Of a DNA stretch of 64,000 nt, positions 25,454 to 34,407 are shown piece by piece (positions within the stretch are counted from its first letter, which is position 1; each line of letters opens with the position of its first letter). The translations under genes were made by a program, and so were the position numbers. Source of the DNA: Bacteroidota bacterium (lineage in GTDB: Bacteria; Bacteroidota; Bacteroidia; Chitinophagales; Chitinophagaceae); the NCBI GenBank assembly GCA_018267575.1, contig JAFDYF010000083.1:38013-102012 (forward strand), given 5' to 3'. A model generated the notes under the pieces. The model did not search any database, was not told where the DNA came from, and worked only from the letters and a program-made list of their open reading frames with translations.

Positions 25454-26722
25454 ATGGTAGATGTTATTTTAGGACTTCAATGGGGCGATGAAGGAAAAGG
25501 AAAGATTGTTGATTTTTTTGCCCCTCGTTATGATGTAGTAGCCCGTTTTCAAGGTGGACCCAATGCTGGTCATACCTTATATGTAGATAGTAAAAAAGTA
25601 GTGCTTCACCAGATCCCTTCCGGTATATTTCATGATGAGGCCATCAACTTGATTGGGAATGGCGTAGTGCTGGACCCTGTCACTTTTAAAAGGGAATGTG
25701 CTTCCGTTGCCTCTTTTGGTGTCGATTACAAAAAGAATCTTTTCATTTCACAAAGAGCACATTTGATAGTACCCACACACCGTGCATTGGATAAGGCTTC
25801 TGAAATCTCAAAGGGGAATGAGAAAATCGGTTCCACTTTGAAGGGGATCGGTCCTGCCTATATGGATAAAACAGGAAGGAATGGTCTTCGTGTAGGGGAT
25901 TTGCTGGATAAGAATTTTACTACTGAATATATCAAACTGCGACTAAAACACCAGCGCCTATTGGATGGCATGAATTTTCAGGAGGATATTTCTGCCTGGG
26001 AAGAAGAATTTTTTGAGGCAATCGATTTTATCAGACAGTTTAAGATTGTGAATGGCGAGTATTTTATCAACGATAAAATACAACAAGGTAAAAAAGTGCT
26101 TGCTGAAGGTGCTCAGGGCAGTATGCTTGACGTTGATTTCGGTACCTTCCCATTTGTAACCTCTTCCAATACCATATCCGCAGGGGTTTGTACGGGTCTT
26201 GGTATTGCGCCACAAAAAATAAAGGATGTTATTGGCGTGAGCAAAGCCTATTGTACCAGGGTGGGTAGTGGTCCCTTCCCTACAGAATTGAATGATGAGA
26301 CGGGAGAAGAGCTTCGCAAGATTGGCAGCGAATTTGGAGCAACTACAGGTCGCCCACGGCGTTGTGGATGGATCGATCTGGTGGCTTTAAAATTTGCATG
26401 TATGATCAATGGGGTTACCAAAATTGTAATGACCAAAGCCGATGTGTTGGATGCTTTCGACAAATTGCAGGTTTGCACGGCATATAATATCAATGGCAAG
26501 GAGTCAGCAGAGATTCCATTCCAGATGAACAAGCTTGAAATGAAACCGGTATTAAAAAGCTTTGCCGGTTGGAATACAGATATCACTGCTATAAAAAAAT
26601 CTAATGATATTCCTTTAGCGATGAAGGAATATATTAGTTTTATTAATCAATTTTTGGGTGTCAGCATTCAGTATATATCCAATGGCCCGGGGCGCGACCA
26701 GTTAATTGAAAACCTTGGGTAG
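25454..26722 (+). CDS. purA: Adenylosuccinate synthetase
   Basis: GTP-dependent enzyme joining IMP and aspartate in the first committed step to AMP. The P-loop-like motif GDEGKGKIVDFF is at about residues 10-21; then GGPNAGHTLY with the catalytic His, VGSGPFPTEL, and TTGRPRRCGW, which binds the nucleotide. The 422 residues are typical. The ATG at 25454 (MVDVILGL) is chosen over an in-frame TTG at 25445. Because (p)ppGpp is known to inhibit purine enzymes, its position after spoT is suggestive, but that is inference. Confidence 0.96.
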   Translation: MVDVILGLQWGDEGKGKIVDFFAPRYDVVARFQGGPNAGHTLYVDSKKVVLHQIPSGIFHDEAINLIGNGVVLDPVTFKRECASVASFGVDYKKNLFISQRAHLIVPTHRALDKASEISKGNEKIGSTLKGIGPAYMDKTGRNGLRVGDLLDKNFTTEYIKLRLKHQRLLDGMNFQEDISAWEEEFFEAIDFIRQFKIVNGEYFINDKIQQGKKVLAEGAQGSMLDVDFGTFPFVTSSNTISAGVCTGLGIAPQKIKDVIGVSKAYCTRVGSGPFPTELNDETGEELRKIGSEFGATTGRPRRCGWIDLVALKFACMINGVTKIVMTKADVLDAFDKLQVCTAYNINGKESAEIPFQMNKLEMKPVLKSFAGWNTDITAIKKSNDIPLAMKEYISFINQFLGVSIQYISNGPGRDQLIENLG

Positions 26723-26801
26723 TTTTTTTAAAAAATAGTGAAAAAAAATTTGGCTAATTAAAAACTTCGCTGAAATTTTACAATATTAATTCCCTAAGGA
26801 C

Positions 26802-27254
26802 ATGACATCAAAACCTGACAAAGAGAAAAAGGGCCCAAAAAAATCTGCACCTCCATCTGCAAAGGAAACATCGAAATCATCCGCTAAGCCCAAAAAAAAG
26901 GATGAGGACGACGATGATGATGAAGACGATGAGTTGGATGAGCCCAAAGCACCTGCCAAAAAAGGCGCTAAAGCTGCTTCCAAATCCAAAAAAACCGATG
27001 ACGAAGATGATGATTTGGATGATGATGTAGACGAAGTCGACGAATGGGAAAAAGTAGAAGAAGAGGAAGAATGGGACCCCGATTTCGATGAGTTTGATGT
27101 GCCCAAATCCAAATCTAAAAAAAGCACCGGCAGTGGCCCAGCAAAAAAAACCACCAAGGGTGCAGCAGATGACGATCTAGGTCTCGATGATGATTTCAAA
27201 GACCTTGATTTGTTCGGCGAAGGGGATTTTGATGAAGAAGACGATGATTTCTAA
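26802..27254 (+). CDS. Highly acidic, lysine-rich low-complexity protein
   Basis: 150 residues, almost all Asp, Glu, Lys, Ser, Pro and Ala. A Lys/Ser/Pro-rich N-terminus alternates with acidic runs (KKKDEDDDDDEDDELDEP, EEEEEWDPDFDEF), and the end is FGEGDFDEEDDDF. No folded domain, signal peptide or membrane segment is visible, so it is probably disordered and soluble. It follows purA by 79 bases and ends before a strong terminator, so it is probably expressed. The alternating charges recall nucleic-acid-associated or histone-chaperone-like tails, but no function can be assigned. Confidence 0.7.
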   Translation: MTSKPDKEKKGPKKSAPPSAKETSKSSAKPKKKDEDDDDDEDDELDEPKAPAKKGAKAASKSKKTDDEDDDLDDDVDEVDEWEKVEEEEEWDPDFDEFDVPKSKSKKSTGSGPAKKTTKGAADDDLGLDDDFKDLDLFGEGDFDEEDDDF

Positions 27255-27272
27255 AGAAGATAACTATAATTA

Positions 27273-27300
27273 AAAAAGCCAGCACTGTTGCTGGCTTTTT
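27273..27300. terminator. Bidirectional intrinsic terminator
   Basis: Stem GCCAGCA/TGCTGGC with loop CTGT, extended by five A on one side and five T on the other. It lies between the convergent acidic-protein gene and the lytic transglycosylase gene and can serve both. Confidence 0.85.
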
Positions 27301-27323
27301 TATTGTTCACTATATATTATAAT

Positions 27324-28430
27324 TTATCTGTTTTCCACTTTGGCAACCGTGGCTTTTATTTTTTGATCCTGACTATCGGCTGATTCTGCCACAGCACTCA
27401 ATAGCAATTGAACCGACTCGTTCAATATTTGATATTTATTGGCAATGAACAGATCCATTTTATCGGCTGGCAACTTAAGGTCGTAGGTATTGTTTGAGCT
27501 TGCCATGATCTTATCAAAATCAGGATTGTACCTGTTGAATTCATTCATTTCCATTACGGTGTACTTTGCAATCACACTGGCACAATATTTTCCAGAAACC
27601 GATTCCGTTTTGGCATTCTTCGATTCCTCTTGTGTTAGGTTTCTGTGAAACACGTACATCGAGGACCCGGTCAACTGCTGGTTCGCTTCTTCCCTAGTTA
27701 AGGTAGTGATGCCACCTTGTCCTTCAAAAATATAGTGGGTAGCAATAAACTTTTTTACGTGGTTTCTTGATTCCGCTGGCAGATAATATTGAAGGTCCCA
27801 AAAGTTGCGGCTGCCACTCTTATGCATGGCACGGTACACATTGGCGGTACCTCCGTTATAAGCAGCAATCACCAATAACCAATCTCCCAGTTCCTTATAC
27901 AAGTCCCGGAGGTATTTAGCAGCGGCCTGTGTGCTTTTATAGTAATTAGTCCTTTCATCGTACCTACGGGTCACTTTTAACCCTAAAAGACGCGCCGTAG
28001 TTGGCATTAACTGCCAGGGCCCAACCGCACCTGCCCAAGAAACCGAATTCGGTTTTAGCTGGGATTCGATTACGGCCAGGTATTTGAGTTCGGTGGGCAG
28101 ACCGTATTTTGACAATATATTATCAATTAAGTTAAAGTAAGGCCTACCCCAATCTTTCATACTCTGTAGGTCTTTGCTGTTCTTATCAATATATTCCTGT
28201 ACAAAGCCAACAGCCCTTGGATTAAGCCTAGCGCCATTACTGCCGCCCATTGAAGTGGCAATGAAAAGGTCTTTGAAATCGTTTTGGGAACCCGTTTTGT
28301 TAATTGCTTTTGCAATGAGGTCCGTGGTGTCTTTCCCTATTAGGTTGGCAGCTTTATCAGGTTGATAACCAACCGTTTTAAATGAAACCCCTATAATAAA
28401 AACAAATAAAACCAAAATTCTAACATTCAT
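27324..28430 (-). CDS. Secreted lytic transglycosylase (MltD/SLT type)
   Basis: Cleaves peptidoglycan glycan strands in the periplasm. A hydrophobic N-terminal signal (about residues 1-20) is followed by the SLT domain at about residues 110-230: LAVIESQLKPNS with the catalytic Glu, AGAVGPWQLMP, and VIAAYNGG near the end. The C-terminal 120 residues contain a region like a degenerate LysM (YTVMEMNEFNRYNPDF) that may bind glycan. 368 residues. It lies 87 bases after gatA on the same strand, with a large hairpin in the gap that should separate them. Confidence 0.88.
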   Translation of the reverse strand: MNVRILVLFVFIIGVSFKTVGYQPDKAANLIGKDTTDLIAKAINKTGSQNDFKDLFIATSMGGSNGARLNPRAVGFVQEYIDKNSKDLQSMKDWGRPYFNLIDNILSKYGLPTELKYLAVIESQLKPNSVSWAGAVGPWQLMPTTARLLGLKVTRRYDERTNYYKSTQAAAKYLRDLYKELGDWLLVIAAYNGGTANVYRAMHKSGSRNFWDLQYYLPAESRNHVKKFIATHYIFEGQGGITTLTREEANQQLTGSSMYVFHRNLTQEESKNAKTESVSGKYCASVIAKYTVMEMNEFNRYNPDFDKIMASSNNTYDLKLPADKMDLFIANKYQILNESVQLLLSAVAESADSQDQKIKATVAKVENR

Positions 28431-28442
28431 GAGCGAATCTTA

Positions 28443-28479
28443 AAAGATTAAGCCAATAATATTATTGGTTATAATCTTT
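28443..28479 (-). terminator. Long near-perfect palindrome between gatA and the transglycosylase gene
   Basis: The core CCAATAATATTATTGG (28453-28468) is a perfect 16-bp palindrome, flanked by AAAGATTA (28443-28450) and TAATCTTT (28472-28479). On the minus strand TTTTAAG follows. It could be a gatA terminator or an operator 13 bases before the transglycosylase ATG. Confidence 0.55.
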
Positions 28480-28517
28480 CATAGGCTGAAACAAATCGAT
28501 TTTTTCGGGAACTAGGA

Positions 28518-29960
28518 TTATGGAAGGACTTTATACTGCCTCATGAGCAGGTGTGAGAACTGAAGCAAAGATAATTCATTAAATCGGTTCGTCATAGCCT
28601 GTATACCAAAAGGCATGCCATTTGTATGGCTGAAAAGGGGTAAGGAAATAGCGGGAATTCCGACCAAATTTGCATAAACTGTATATATATCAGCAAGATA
28701 CATAGCAATGGGGTCATCCATTTTTTCGCCAATCCTGTAAGCTGGGGCAGGAACAGTCGGTAGGAGTATTAAATCGAAGTCGTTGAAAATCAATTCTGTT
28801 TTTTTTACTAAAATTGACCTAATTCTTTGTGCCTTGGTGAAATAGGCATCATAATAACCAGCACTTAATACAAAAGTTCCTAATAATATGCGGCGCTTTA
28901 CCTCATTGCCAAAACCTTCGGCCCGGCTTTTTTTATAGAATTCGGTCAACTCAAGTCCTTCTGATTTTGCCCTATAGCCATATTTTACACCATCAAAACG
29001 CGAAAGATTCGATGATGCTTCTGCTGTGGTAAGCACATAGTAAGCGGGCACAACATAATCATTATATTCAAAATCAACTGGTTGAACCGCATGCCCCTCC
29101 TTTTTAAGCCGCTCCAGTAGGTTCATACTAGCTGATTTTATTTCTGGATCAAGGGATTCGTGGTTCAATGCATCCTCGAAATAAGCAATCTTGTATTTTT
29201 TGCTATCATCATTTTTCAAAATATAAGTTTCCGGCTCCTTGTTGGAAACCGTACTGTCGAATCCATCTGGACCTGAAATCACTTCCAGAACTTTGGCTAC
29301 GTCGGGGATATTGTTTCCAAAAACCCCAATCTGGTCAAATGAGGAGGCATATGCAATCAACCCATATCTAGAAATTCTTCCATAGGTTGGCTTTACGCCA
29401 ACCACCCCACAAAAATCGGCTGGCTGCCTTACGCTTCCTCCAGTATCGCTTCCCAAGCTCAACATGCACATTTTTGCCTGCACAGCCACCGCACTACCAC
29501 CTGATGAACCGCCGGGCACCCTATTCTCATCAATGGCATTTTTAACCATACCGAATGCGGAATTCTCATTGCTAGAACCCATGGCAAATTCATCGCAGTT
29601 ATTCCTGCCGATGATGATGGCCTCAGCCTCCAAAAGCTTTTCTACGGCAGTGGCATTGTACAGGGATCTAAACCCATGTAATATTTTAGAGGAAGCGGTT
29701 ACCTGATGATTTTTATAGCAAATCACATCTTTTATAGAAACAACCACCCCATGCAATTTTCCCAACGGTTTTCCCTCTGCACGTTGCTTGTCCAGTTGGG
29801 CAGCCCGTTCCAAAGCCTCCTCTTTAAAAACTTCCAGAAAAGCATTGAGGTTTTTATTCTCTTCAATTTTGGACAAATAATATTGAACCGCAGTTTGGCA
29901 ACCATTTGGGTTGGCAGCTAAAAAAGAGTGATAATCTTCAATGGAACTAAAGGAAAACAA
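28518..29960 (-). CDS. gatA: Aspartyl/glutamyl-tRNA amidotransferase subunit A
   Basis: Glutaminase subunit of the GatCAB complex, which amidates Glu-tRNA(Gln) or Asp-tRNA(Asn). The amidase triad is complete: Lys in VVSIKDVICYKN (about residue 78), cis-Ser in GGSSGGSAVAV and Ser nucleophile in LGSDTGGSVRQPADFCG. The 480 residues match the family. gatB and gatC are not in the window. Its start is 59 bases from the tatC stop, so it may be cotranscribed with tatC. Confidence 0.93.
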   Translation of the reverse strand: MFSFSSIEDYHSFLAANPNGCQTAVQYYLSKIEENKNLNAFLEVFKEEALERAAQLDKQRAEGKPLGKLHGVVVSIKDVICYKNHQVTASSKILHGFRSLYNATAVEKLLEAEAIIIGRNNCDEFAMGSSNENSAFGMVKNAIDENRVPGGSSGGSAVAVQAKMCMLSLGSDTGGSVRQPADFCGVVGVKPTYGRISRYGLIAYASSFDQIGVFGNNIPDVAKVLEVISGPDGFDSTVSNKEPETYILKNDDSKKYKIAYFEDALNHESLDPEIKSASMNLLERLKKEGHAVQPVDFEYNDYVVPAYYVLTTAEASSNLSRFDGVKYGYRAKSEGLELTEFYKKSRAEGFGNEVKRRILLGTFVLSAGYYDAYFTKAQRIRSILVKKTELIFNDFDLILLPTVPAPAYRIGEKMDDPIAMYLADIYTVYANLVGIPAISLPLFSHTNGMPFGIQAMTNRFNELSLLQFSHLLMRQYKVLP

Positions 29961-30019
29961 ATGATTTCGGTTTTTGAATTAACAATGTTGGCATAAACGG
30001 GTTTTACCGTAAACAATCG

Positions 30020-30862
30020 TCAGCTCCATTCCTCAGCTTCCTTTTTCTCCTCCCTTTCCACTTTTACACAAAGTAAAATACTGATTTCATACAGCAGCAT
30101 GAGGGGAAGCGTACAAACGATTGGGCTCAGCATATCGGGCGGTGTTATCATACTGGCCACAATCAACATGATGAGGATGGCATATTTCCGTACCCGGCGC
30201 AAATAGGCGGCACTCACGATGCCAATCTTGGCCAGAAAATACATGACCAAAGGAAGCTGGAATGCCAGCCCCGCACCCAAAATCAAAGGCACAATGGTAT
30301 TGAAATAACTGGTGACCGTCCAAATGTTCTGGATATTCTCGTCTATTTCAAAATTGGAAAAAAAGTTGATGGTATAAGGTGCAATCAAAAAATAGCCGAA
30401 AAGAACACCTATGAAAAATAGCAATGAAACCCAGAAAATAACCCCTCTGGTATTTCTCAATTCCTTTGGGGTAAGGGCTGGCTTGGTAAATTTCCAGAAT
30501 TGCCAGAATACATAAGGGAAGGCCACAATAAAACCACCAATCAGAATGATATTGAAAAACACATCGAACTGGCCGGTTACCGCCGTGCTTTGCATTTTCA
30601 CATTGATATGGTTCATACACAATTTGGCGCCCAGTCCCCAGCGTTCGCTAAGGTGGCACAGAAACCGATAGGTCGCAAAATCTTGGTGGGTCGGGCCCAT
30701 CAGAATATCTTTTACAATAAAATTGTGAAAGATACCAACGACGATGGCTCCCATAGCCACTGCTACAGCCGACCTAAACAGATGGCTTCTCAACTCATCC
30801 AAATGCTCAACAAAAGACATCTCGCCTCTGGGGCTATTGCTGTTCCTATTAAATAATTTCAT
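30020..30862 (-). CDS. tatC: Sec-independent translocase subunit TatC
   Basis: Polytopic inner-membrane receptor for twin-arginine signal peptides. 280 residues with six membrane helices. MSFVEHLDELRSHLFRS near the N-terminus is the family signature, and FWQFWKFTKPALTPKE is the conserved cytoplasmic loop. A longer reading from a TTG at 30883 is rejected because that position lies in the -7 box (30881-30888), so the ATG at 30862 is chosen. tatA lies just upstream, separated by a terminator, so tatC has its own promoter. Confidence 0.95.
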   Translation of the reverse strand: MKLFNRNSNSPRGEMSFVEHLDELRSHLFRSAVAVAMGAIVVGIFHNFIVKDILMGPTHQDFATYRFLCHLSERWGLGAKLCMNHINVKMQSTAVTGQFDVFFNIILIGGFIVAFPYVFWQFWKFTKPALTPKELRNTRGVIFWVSLLFFIGVLFGYFLIAPYTINFFSNFEIDENIQNIWTVTSYFNTIVPLILGAGLAFQLPLVMYFLAKIGIVSAAYLRRVRKYAILIMLIVASMITPPDMLSPIVCTLPLMLLYEISILLCVKVEREEKKEAEEWS

Positions 30863-30880
30863 GGATTTCCAAATCGGTAG

Positions 30881-30913
30881 CAAAAATATTGAAACAAAAG
30901 AAAACCCCGCAAA
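30881..30913 (-). promoter_or_regulatory. tatC promoter (-33 and -7)
   Basis: On the minus strand, TTTG (30910-30913), a 21-base spacer, then TATTTTTGC (box 30881-30888). The -33 element lies in the tatA terminator hairpin. The predicted leader is about 14 nt. Confidence 0.65.
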
Positions 30914-30927
30914 TAGTTTCTGCGGGG
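30897..30927 (-). terminator. Intrinsic terminator of tatA
   Basis: Stem CCCCGCA/TGCGGGG (30905-30911 with 30921-30927), followed on the minus strand by TTTTCTTTTG. Confidence 0.85.
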
Positions 30928-30954
30928 CCTCATTGCTTGATTAAAGCAAAAAAA

Positions 30955-31200
30955 TTAATTGTTGATAGAAGTGTTGGAAGAGCTTTGTTTGTTGGCGTTT
31001 GTACCAGATGTACTGTTGGTATTGCTATTCCTATCATTGATATGATCTTCGAGTTCTCTAGTCACATTGTCTTTTGCATCTTTAAATTCCCTTATGCCTC
31101 TTCCTAATCCACGCATTAATTCAGGAATTTTTTTACCGCCAAATAAAAGAAGCACTACCAATGCGATAATAAAAATGTGTGATGGGGCAAATAAATCCAT
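30955..31200 (-). CDS. tatA: Twin-arginine translocase subunit TatA/E
   Basis: Pore-forming partner of TatC. 81 residues from the ATG at 31200 (MDLFAPSHIF); a longer reading from 31239 adds 13 polar residues before the membrane helix and is unlikely. One N-terminal membrane helix (IFIIALVVLLLFGGKKIPEL) is followed by the amphipathic helix RGLGRGIREFKDA and a low-complexity tail rich in Asn, Ser and Thr. It lies between rplS and tatC on the same strand and ends in a strong terminator. Confidence 0.93.
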   Translation of the reverse strand: MDLFAPSHIFIIALVVLLLFGGKKIPELMRGLGRGIREFKDAKDNVTRELEDHINDRNSNTNSTSGTNANKQSSSNTSINN

Positions 31201-31314
31201 AGTGTTAAAATTTTGATTCAATTGTAAAGGTATACACAAAAATGGTAAATGCTAGCAGTTTAACAATTTGGGCGTACCGATGGGCTGAAACAAGGATAGG
31301 TTGTAAAGTGGCCC

Positions 31315-31665
31315 TTAAAATCTTTTTTCTTTAATACGGGCATTTTTGCCACTTCTTTCACGCTGGAAATAGAGTTTAGCCCGGCGGATACGACCAATTT
31401 TATGCACCTCGATGGACTCAATGTTTGGGGAATAAATCGGGAAAGTCCTTTCCACACCTACCCCATCGGATATTTTCCGAACGGTAAAGCTGGCAGTATG
31501 ACCAACACCTTGACGTTTGATCACATCGCCTTTGAACCCTTGGATACGCTCCTTATTACCCTCAATAATTTTATAGTTTACTGTAATATTATCCCCCGCT
31601 TTGAAGGAAGGGAATGATATCTTTTTTGTCAGTTGTTCGTGCACAAATGCGACCGCCGAGTTCAT
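31315..31665 (-). CDS. rplS: 50S ribosomal protein L19
   Basis: Ribosomal protein at the 30S-50S interface. 116 residues from the ATG at 31665 (MNSAVAFVHEQL), the normal length. It contains FKAGDNITVNYKIIEGNKER and the signature KISDGVGVERTFPIYSPNIESI. The longer reading from 31716 would start inside the -33 box of the promoter at 31685-31717, so it is rejected. The basic C-terminus (RRAKLYFQRERSGKNARIKEK) contacts rRNA. Confidence 0.97.
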   Translation of the reverse strand: MNSAVAFVHEQLTKKISFPSFKAGDNITVNYKIIEGNKERIQGFKGDVIKRQGVGHTASFTVRKISDGVGVERTFPIYSPNIESIEVHKIGRIRRAKLYFQRERSGKNARIKEKRF

Positions 31666-31684
31666 AGCTTTAAATTTAAGGATT

Positions 31685-31717
31685 GCAAAGGTAACATCAG
31701 GAAGCTGATTAACCAAA
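31685..31717 (-). promoter_or_regulatory. rplS promoter (near-consensus -33 and -7)
   Basis: On the minus strand, TTTG (31714-31717), 20-base spacer, TACCTTTGC (31685-31693). This is the best match to the Bacteroidota consensus in the window. The predicted leader is about 15 nt. Confidence 0.78.
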
Positions 31718-31910
31718 TTTATAATGGCTAAAGCGGGAAAGCAGAGATAGTTGTTATATGGGTAAAATTATTTGGGCTTTTCGGGAAGATTCAGATAAAA
31801 AAATCTTTTTCCATTTTATTCATATAAAACTGTCTTTTATTAAGTTATGAAGTCATGACTGACAAAAACCTAAAAAAGGCAGTTTAGGGCATCAAACTTC
31901 AAAGATTGAA

Positions 31911-32603
31911 CTACTTAAAAACCGAATCTGGCAATCCTTTATTTAAAATATAGGAGGAATAGTCTATTTCCACTTTGCCCTTGCTACTCTCTCCATGGGT
32001 TTCGGTTTTCTTTTTGGTGCCATCATCATAATCAAAAGTAATGCCCTTGGGAAGTTTGTAATCTTTAGTATTGAAGGTGAATACTACTTTATCAGGCAAG
32101 GCTTCGGCGGCATATTTGCCATAACTCATTTCTACTTCATAAGTGCCACTTTCACGTGTGGTTGTTTTTGCCTTCATCACCAAAAGCTTAGCTTCATCGA
32201 TATAAAAAGTAGAAAGCACGATATCGGCGTTGTCATCCACCGGCAATAGCTTGATCACCCTGAGCTTTACCGAACCCATCATTTCAGTGCCCGCATCCAA
32301 CACGGTGTAATTGCCCTTTAATAAATTGTTCAGGCTAAAGCTTACTGCCCCTTTGGGCACCAACGATATGCCATGCTCGTTTTTTATTTTCAGCTTGTCG
32401 GGTTTCTTAAAAAATACTTGGACCTGGGCTTCCGGCACTTTTAAAAAACTTACATTGGTTTTCATGACCCCGGTTGCTTCGTAGTCGTTTACTTTATTAA
32501 GCCGATCCCTTATTTTTTGCAACAGGCTGTTTGCATCCTGCGCAAAGGATATCAAACACAGACAATTTAAAAAAGCCAGCAAATAAAACTTCTTATTTCC
32601 CAT
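31911..32603 (-). CDS. LolA-like periplasmic outer-membrane lipoprotein carrier
   Basis: 230 residues with a signal peptide (MGNKKFYLLAFLNCLCLISFAQ). Typical LolA-family layout: an N-terminal helix (ANSLLQKIRDRLNKVNDYEATGV begins at about residue 25), then a half-barrel of strands with FFKKPDKLKIKN. LolA carries lipoproteins from inner to outer membrane; this divergent member may instead bind other lipids. It follows the ABC permease gene by 9 bases, so it may belong to the same unit and serve that transporter. No classical LolCDE is seen here. Confidence 0.75.
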   Translation of the reverse strand: MGNKKFYLLAFLNCLCLISFAQDANSLLQKIRDRLNKVNDYEATGVMKTNVSFLKVPEAQVQVFFKKPDKLKIKNEHGISLVPKGAVSFSLNNLLKGNYTVLDAGTEMMGSVKLRVIKLLPVDDNADIVLSTFYIDEAKLLVMKAKTTTRESGTYEVEMSYGKYAAEALPDKVVFTFNTKDYKLPKGITFDYDDGTKKKTETHGESSKGKVEIDYSSYILNKGLPDSVFK

Positions 32604-32612
32604 ATATCAACA

Positions 32613-33494
32613 TTAACTAAGAATATCTTTTTTTCTGAAAGAAATAATCGCCACCGTCACAAACAAAATAATATAGCTGAACAAAATACCCAAGCTCCGC
32701 AAAATGGCTGGCAAGTTTTCGATAGAGCCTCGGATGGCCTCCCCCTCGTTATCTACCTTTGAATAGAAAAACCCTTTCCAGGCCAGCATATGCGATGTAA
32801 AAAGATAGGGCTTCACGGTATTATCGTACAAAGGGATTTTCATTTCTGATAAAATGGTTAGCACCACCACTATGCTGATGGTGGATACAATGGGCCCGAT
32901 GGAATTGTCCGCAAACACCGACAATAAAAATGCCAATGCAGCTACGGTGCTGAGCGCTACCGCAGCATATCCAAAAGCGGCCACATAACGCCAAAGGATA
33001 TCGTTTTTACTGATCTGCTCCATCACATCGTTGCGGGCAATGAGCATATCATTGGTACCAAAAAAAAGCATACTCAAGAACAGAGCCAATATGGCCATCC
33101 ATATCAACAACAAAACCGTGTATACCACAGAAGCACCAAATTTGGCAAGCATCAATTCGGTCCTGCTCACCGGTTTGGTTACCAACAAACGCAAGGTGCC
33201 CATGTTTGCCTCACCGGCAACCACATCACCGGCTACCAATGCAATCAACAATGGAACTTGTATCAACAAAGTGTTAAGAATCACAAAAGCGACCAAGTAC
33301 CCATTCAATATCATATCATATGGGATGATAAAAGAATCCGAGATCCCGCTCATCAACAACTGCAAATAGGACTTGCCATCGAATTTCAACCCAAGCTGTA
33401 TGATCAGGATCATAGCTGCGATGGCCCCAAAACTGATATAGGTTCTGGGCCTTTTGAAAATCTTGAACAATTCAATTTGCAAAAGCCTGAACAT
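32613..33494 (-). CDS. ABC-2 type transporter permease
   Basis: 293 residues with six predicted membrane helices, starting after MFRLLQIELFKIFKRPRTYIS, a common opening for ABC-2 permeases. A conserved cytoplasmic stretch, NMGTLRLLVTKPVSRTELMLAKF, lies between helices 2 and 3. It pairs with the ATPase upstream, whose 3' end overlaps its 5' end by 23 bases. The substrate is unknown; NatB-like sodium or small-molecule export and bacteriocin-type systems share this layout. Confidence 0.87.
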   Translation of the reverse strand: MFRLLQIELFKIFKRPRTYISFGAIAAMILIIQLGLKFDGKSYLQLLMSGISDSFIIPYDMILNGYLVAFVILNTLLIQVPLLIALVAGDVVAGEANMGTLRLLVTKPVSRTELMLAKFGASVVYTVLLLIWMAILALFLSMLFFGTNDMLIARNDVMEQISKNDILWRYVAAFGYAAVALSTVAALAFLLSVFADNSIGPIVSTISIVVVLTILSEMKIPLYDNTVKPYLFTSHMLAWKGFFYSKVDNEGEAIRGSIENLPAILRSLGILFSYIILFVTVAIISFRKKDILS

Positions 33495-34407
33495 GTTGGT
33501 TAGCGCTTGTGAGTGATAAAAAATAATCTTCCAGCGAATGCCTCTGCTGTAAGGATAAAACTTCTACCCCATGGTTTGCCAAATAGGTATTTAAAGCAGG
33601 AATCTCTTTTTTGGCCATCTTAAATATAAAAACATCCTGTTGTTGTTTTTGCAGATTGCTTTTCCAGATAGACCCTTCAATTGTTGCGACAGTCACTTCT
33701 TGATTGATTACCTGAAGTTCTACCAACATAGCCGATGGGTCAAATAGTTCCTGCACATGGCCTTCCACCATTTTTTTCCCCTTATCCACAATAAGCATGC
33801 GGTTGGCAATCAGTTCTATCTCGCTCAATAAATGGGAGGAGACCAACACCGTTTTTTTCTCCTGCTTACTCAAACGCAGGATCAGGTTACGTACATCGGC
33901 AATTCCTTGCGGGTCCAGCCCATTGGTGGGCTCATCCAAAATCACCAGTTGCGGGTTATGCACCAAAGCCACGGCGATGCCCAAACGTTGTTTCATCCCT
34001 AAGGAATAGGTTTTCACTTTGCTATAGGCGCGGTCGGCCAAACCGACTTGCTCCAATTGTTCCAATAGTTTAAGCTTGCTGATTTTTTCTCCACTCATTC
34101 GAGCAAAGAGGGAGATATTTTCGAAGGCAGTCAGATATTGGTACAGATCGGGTCTTTCAATTACTGCACCCACCCTTGTTAATATCTCTTTACGATGGGT
34201 GCGCAGGTTCAGCCCAAACACTTCGATATCGCCATGAGAAGGTTGTATTAGCGTGAGCAGCATACGGATGGTAGTGGATTTGCCGGCACCATTTTGTCCC
34301 AAAAACCCATACACATCCCCTTCATTGATGGAGAAAGAAAGCCCGTCTACAGCACGGATGTTTTTAAAATATTTACAGAGGTTGCTTACCTGTATGATGG
34401 GAGGCAT
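33472..34407 (-). CDS. ABC transporter ATP-binding protein (ABC-2 partner)
   Basis: 311 residues from the ATG at 34407 (MPPIIQVSNLCKYF); an upstream reading to 34443 is unlikely. Walker A is GQNGAGKSTT, signature YSLGMKQRLGIA, Walker B LVILDEPTNGLDPQG, H-loop SSHLLSE. The C-terminal 90 residues are the variable regulatory domain common in ABC-2 drug or sodium exporters. It overlaps the permease gene by 23 bases, so the two are translationally coupled. Confidence 0.92.
   Translation of the reverse strand: MPPIIQVSNLCKYFKNIRAVDGLSFSINEGDVYGFLGQNGAGKSTTIRMLLTLIQPSHGDIEVFGLNLRTHRKEILTRVGAVIERPDLYQYLTAFENISLFARMSGEKISKLKLLEQLEQVGLADRAYSKVKTYSLGMKQRLGIAVALVHNPQLVILDEPTNGLDPQGIADVRNLILRLSKQEKKTVLVSSHLLSEIELIANRMLIVDKGKKMVEGHVQELFDPSAMLVELQVINQEVTVATIEGSIWKSNLQKQQQDVFIFKMAKKEIPALNTYLANHGVEVLSLQQRHSLEDYFLSLTSANQHVQAFAN

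Noticed and set aside
32613..34407. ABC-2 pair as the GldA-GldF system
   Set aside because: gldF and gldG are clearly at 57641-60072; this ATPase-permease pair has no GldG partner and is a separate exporter.
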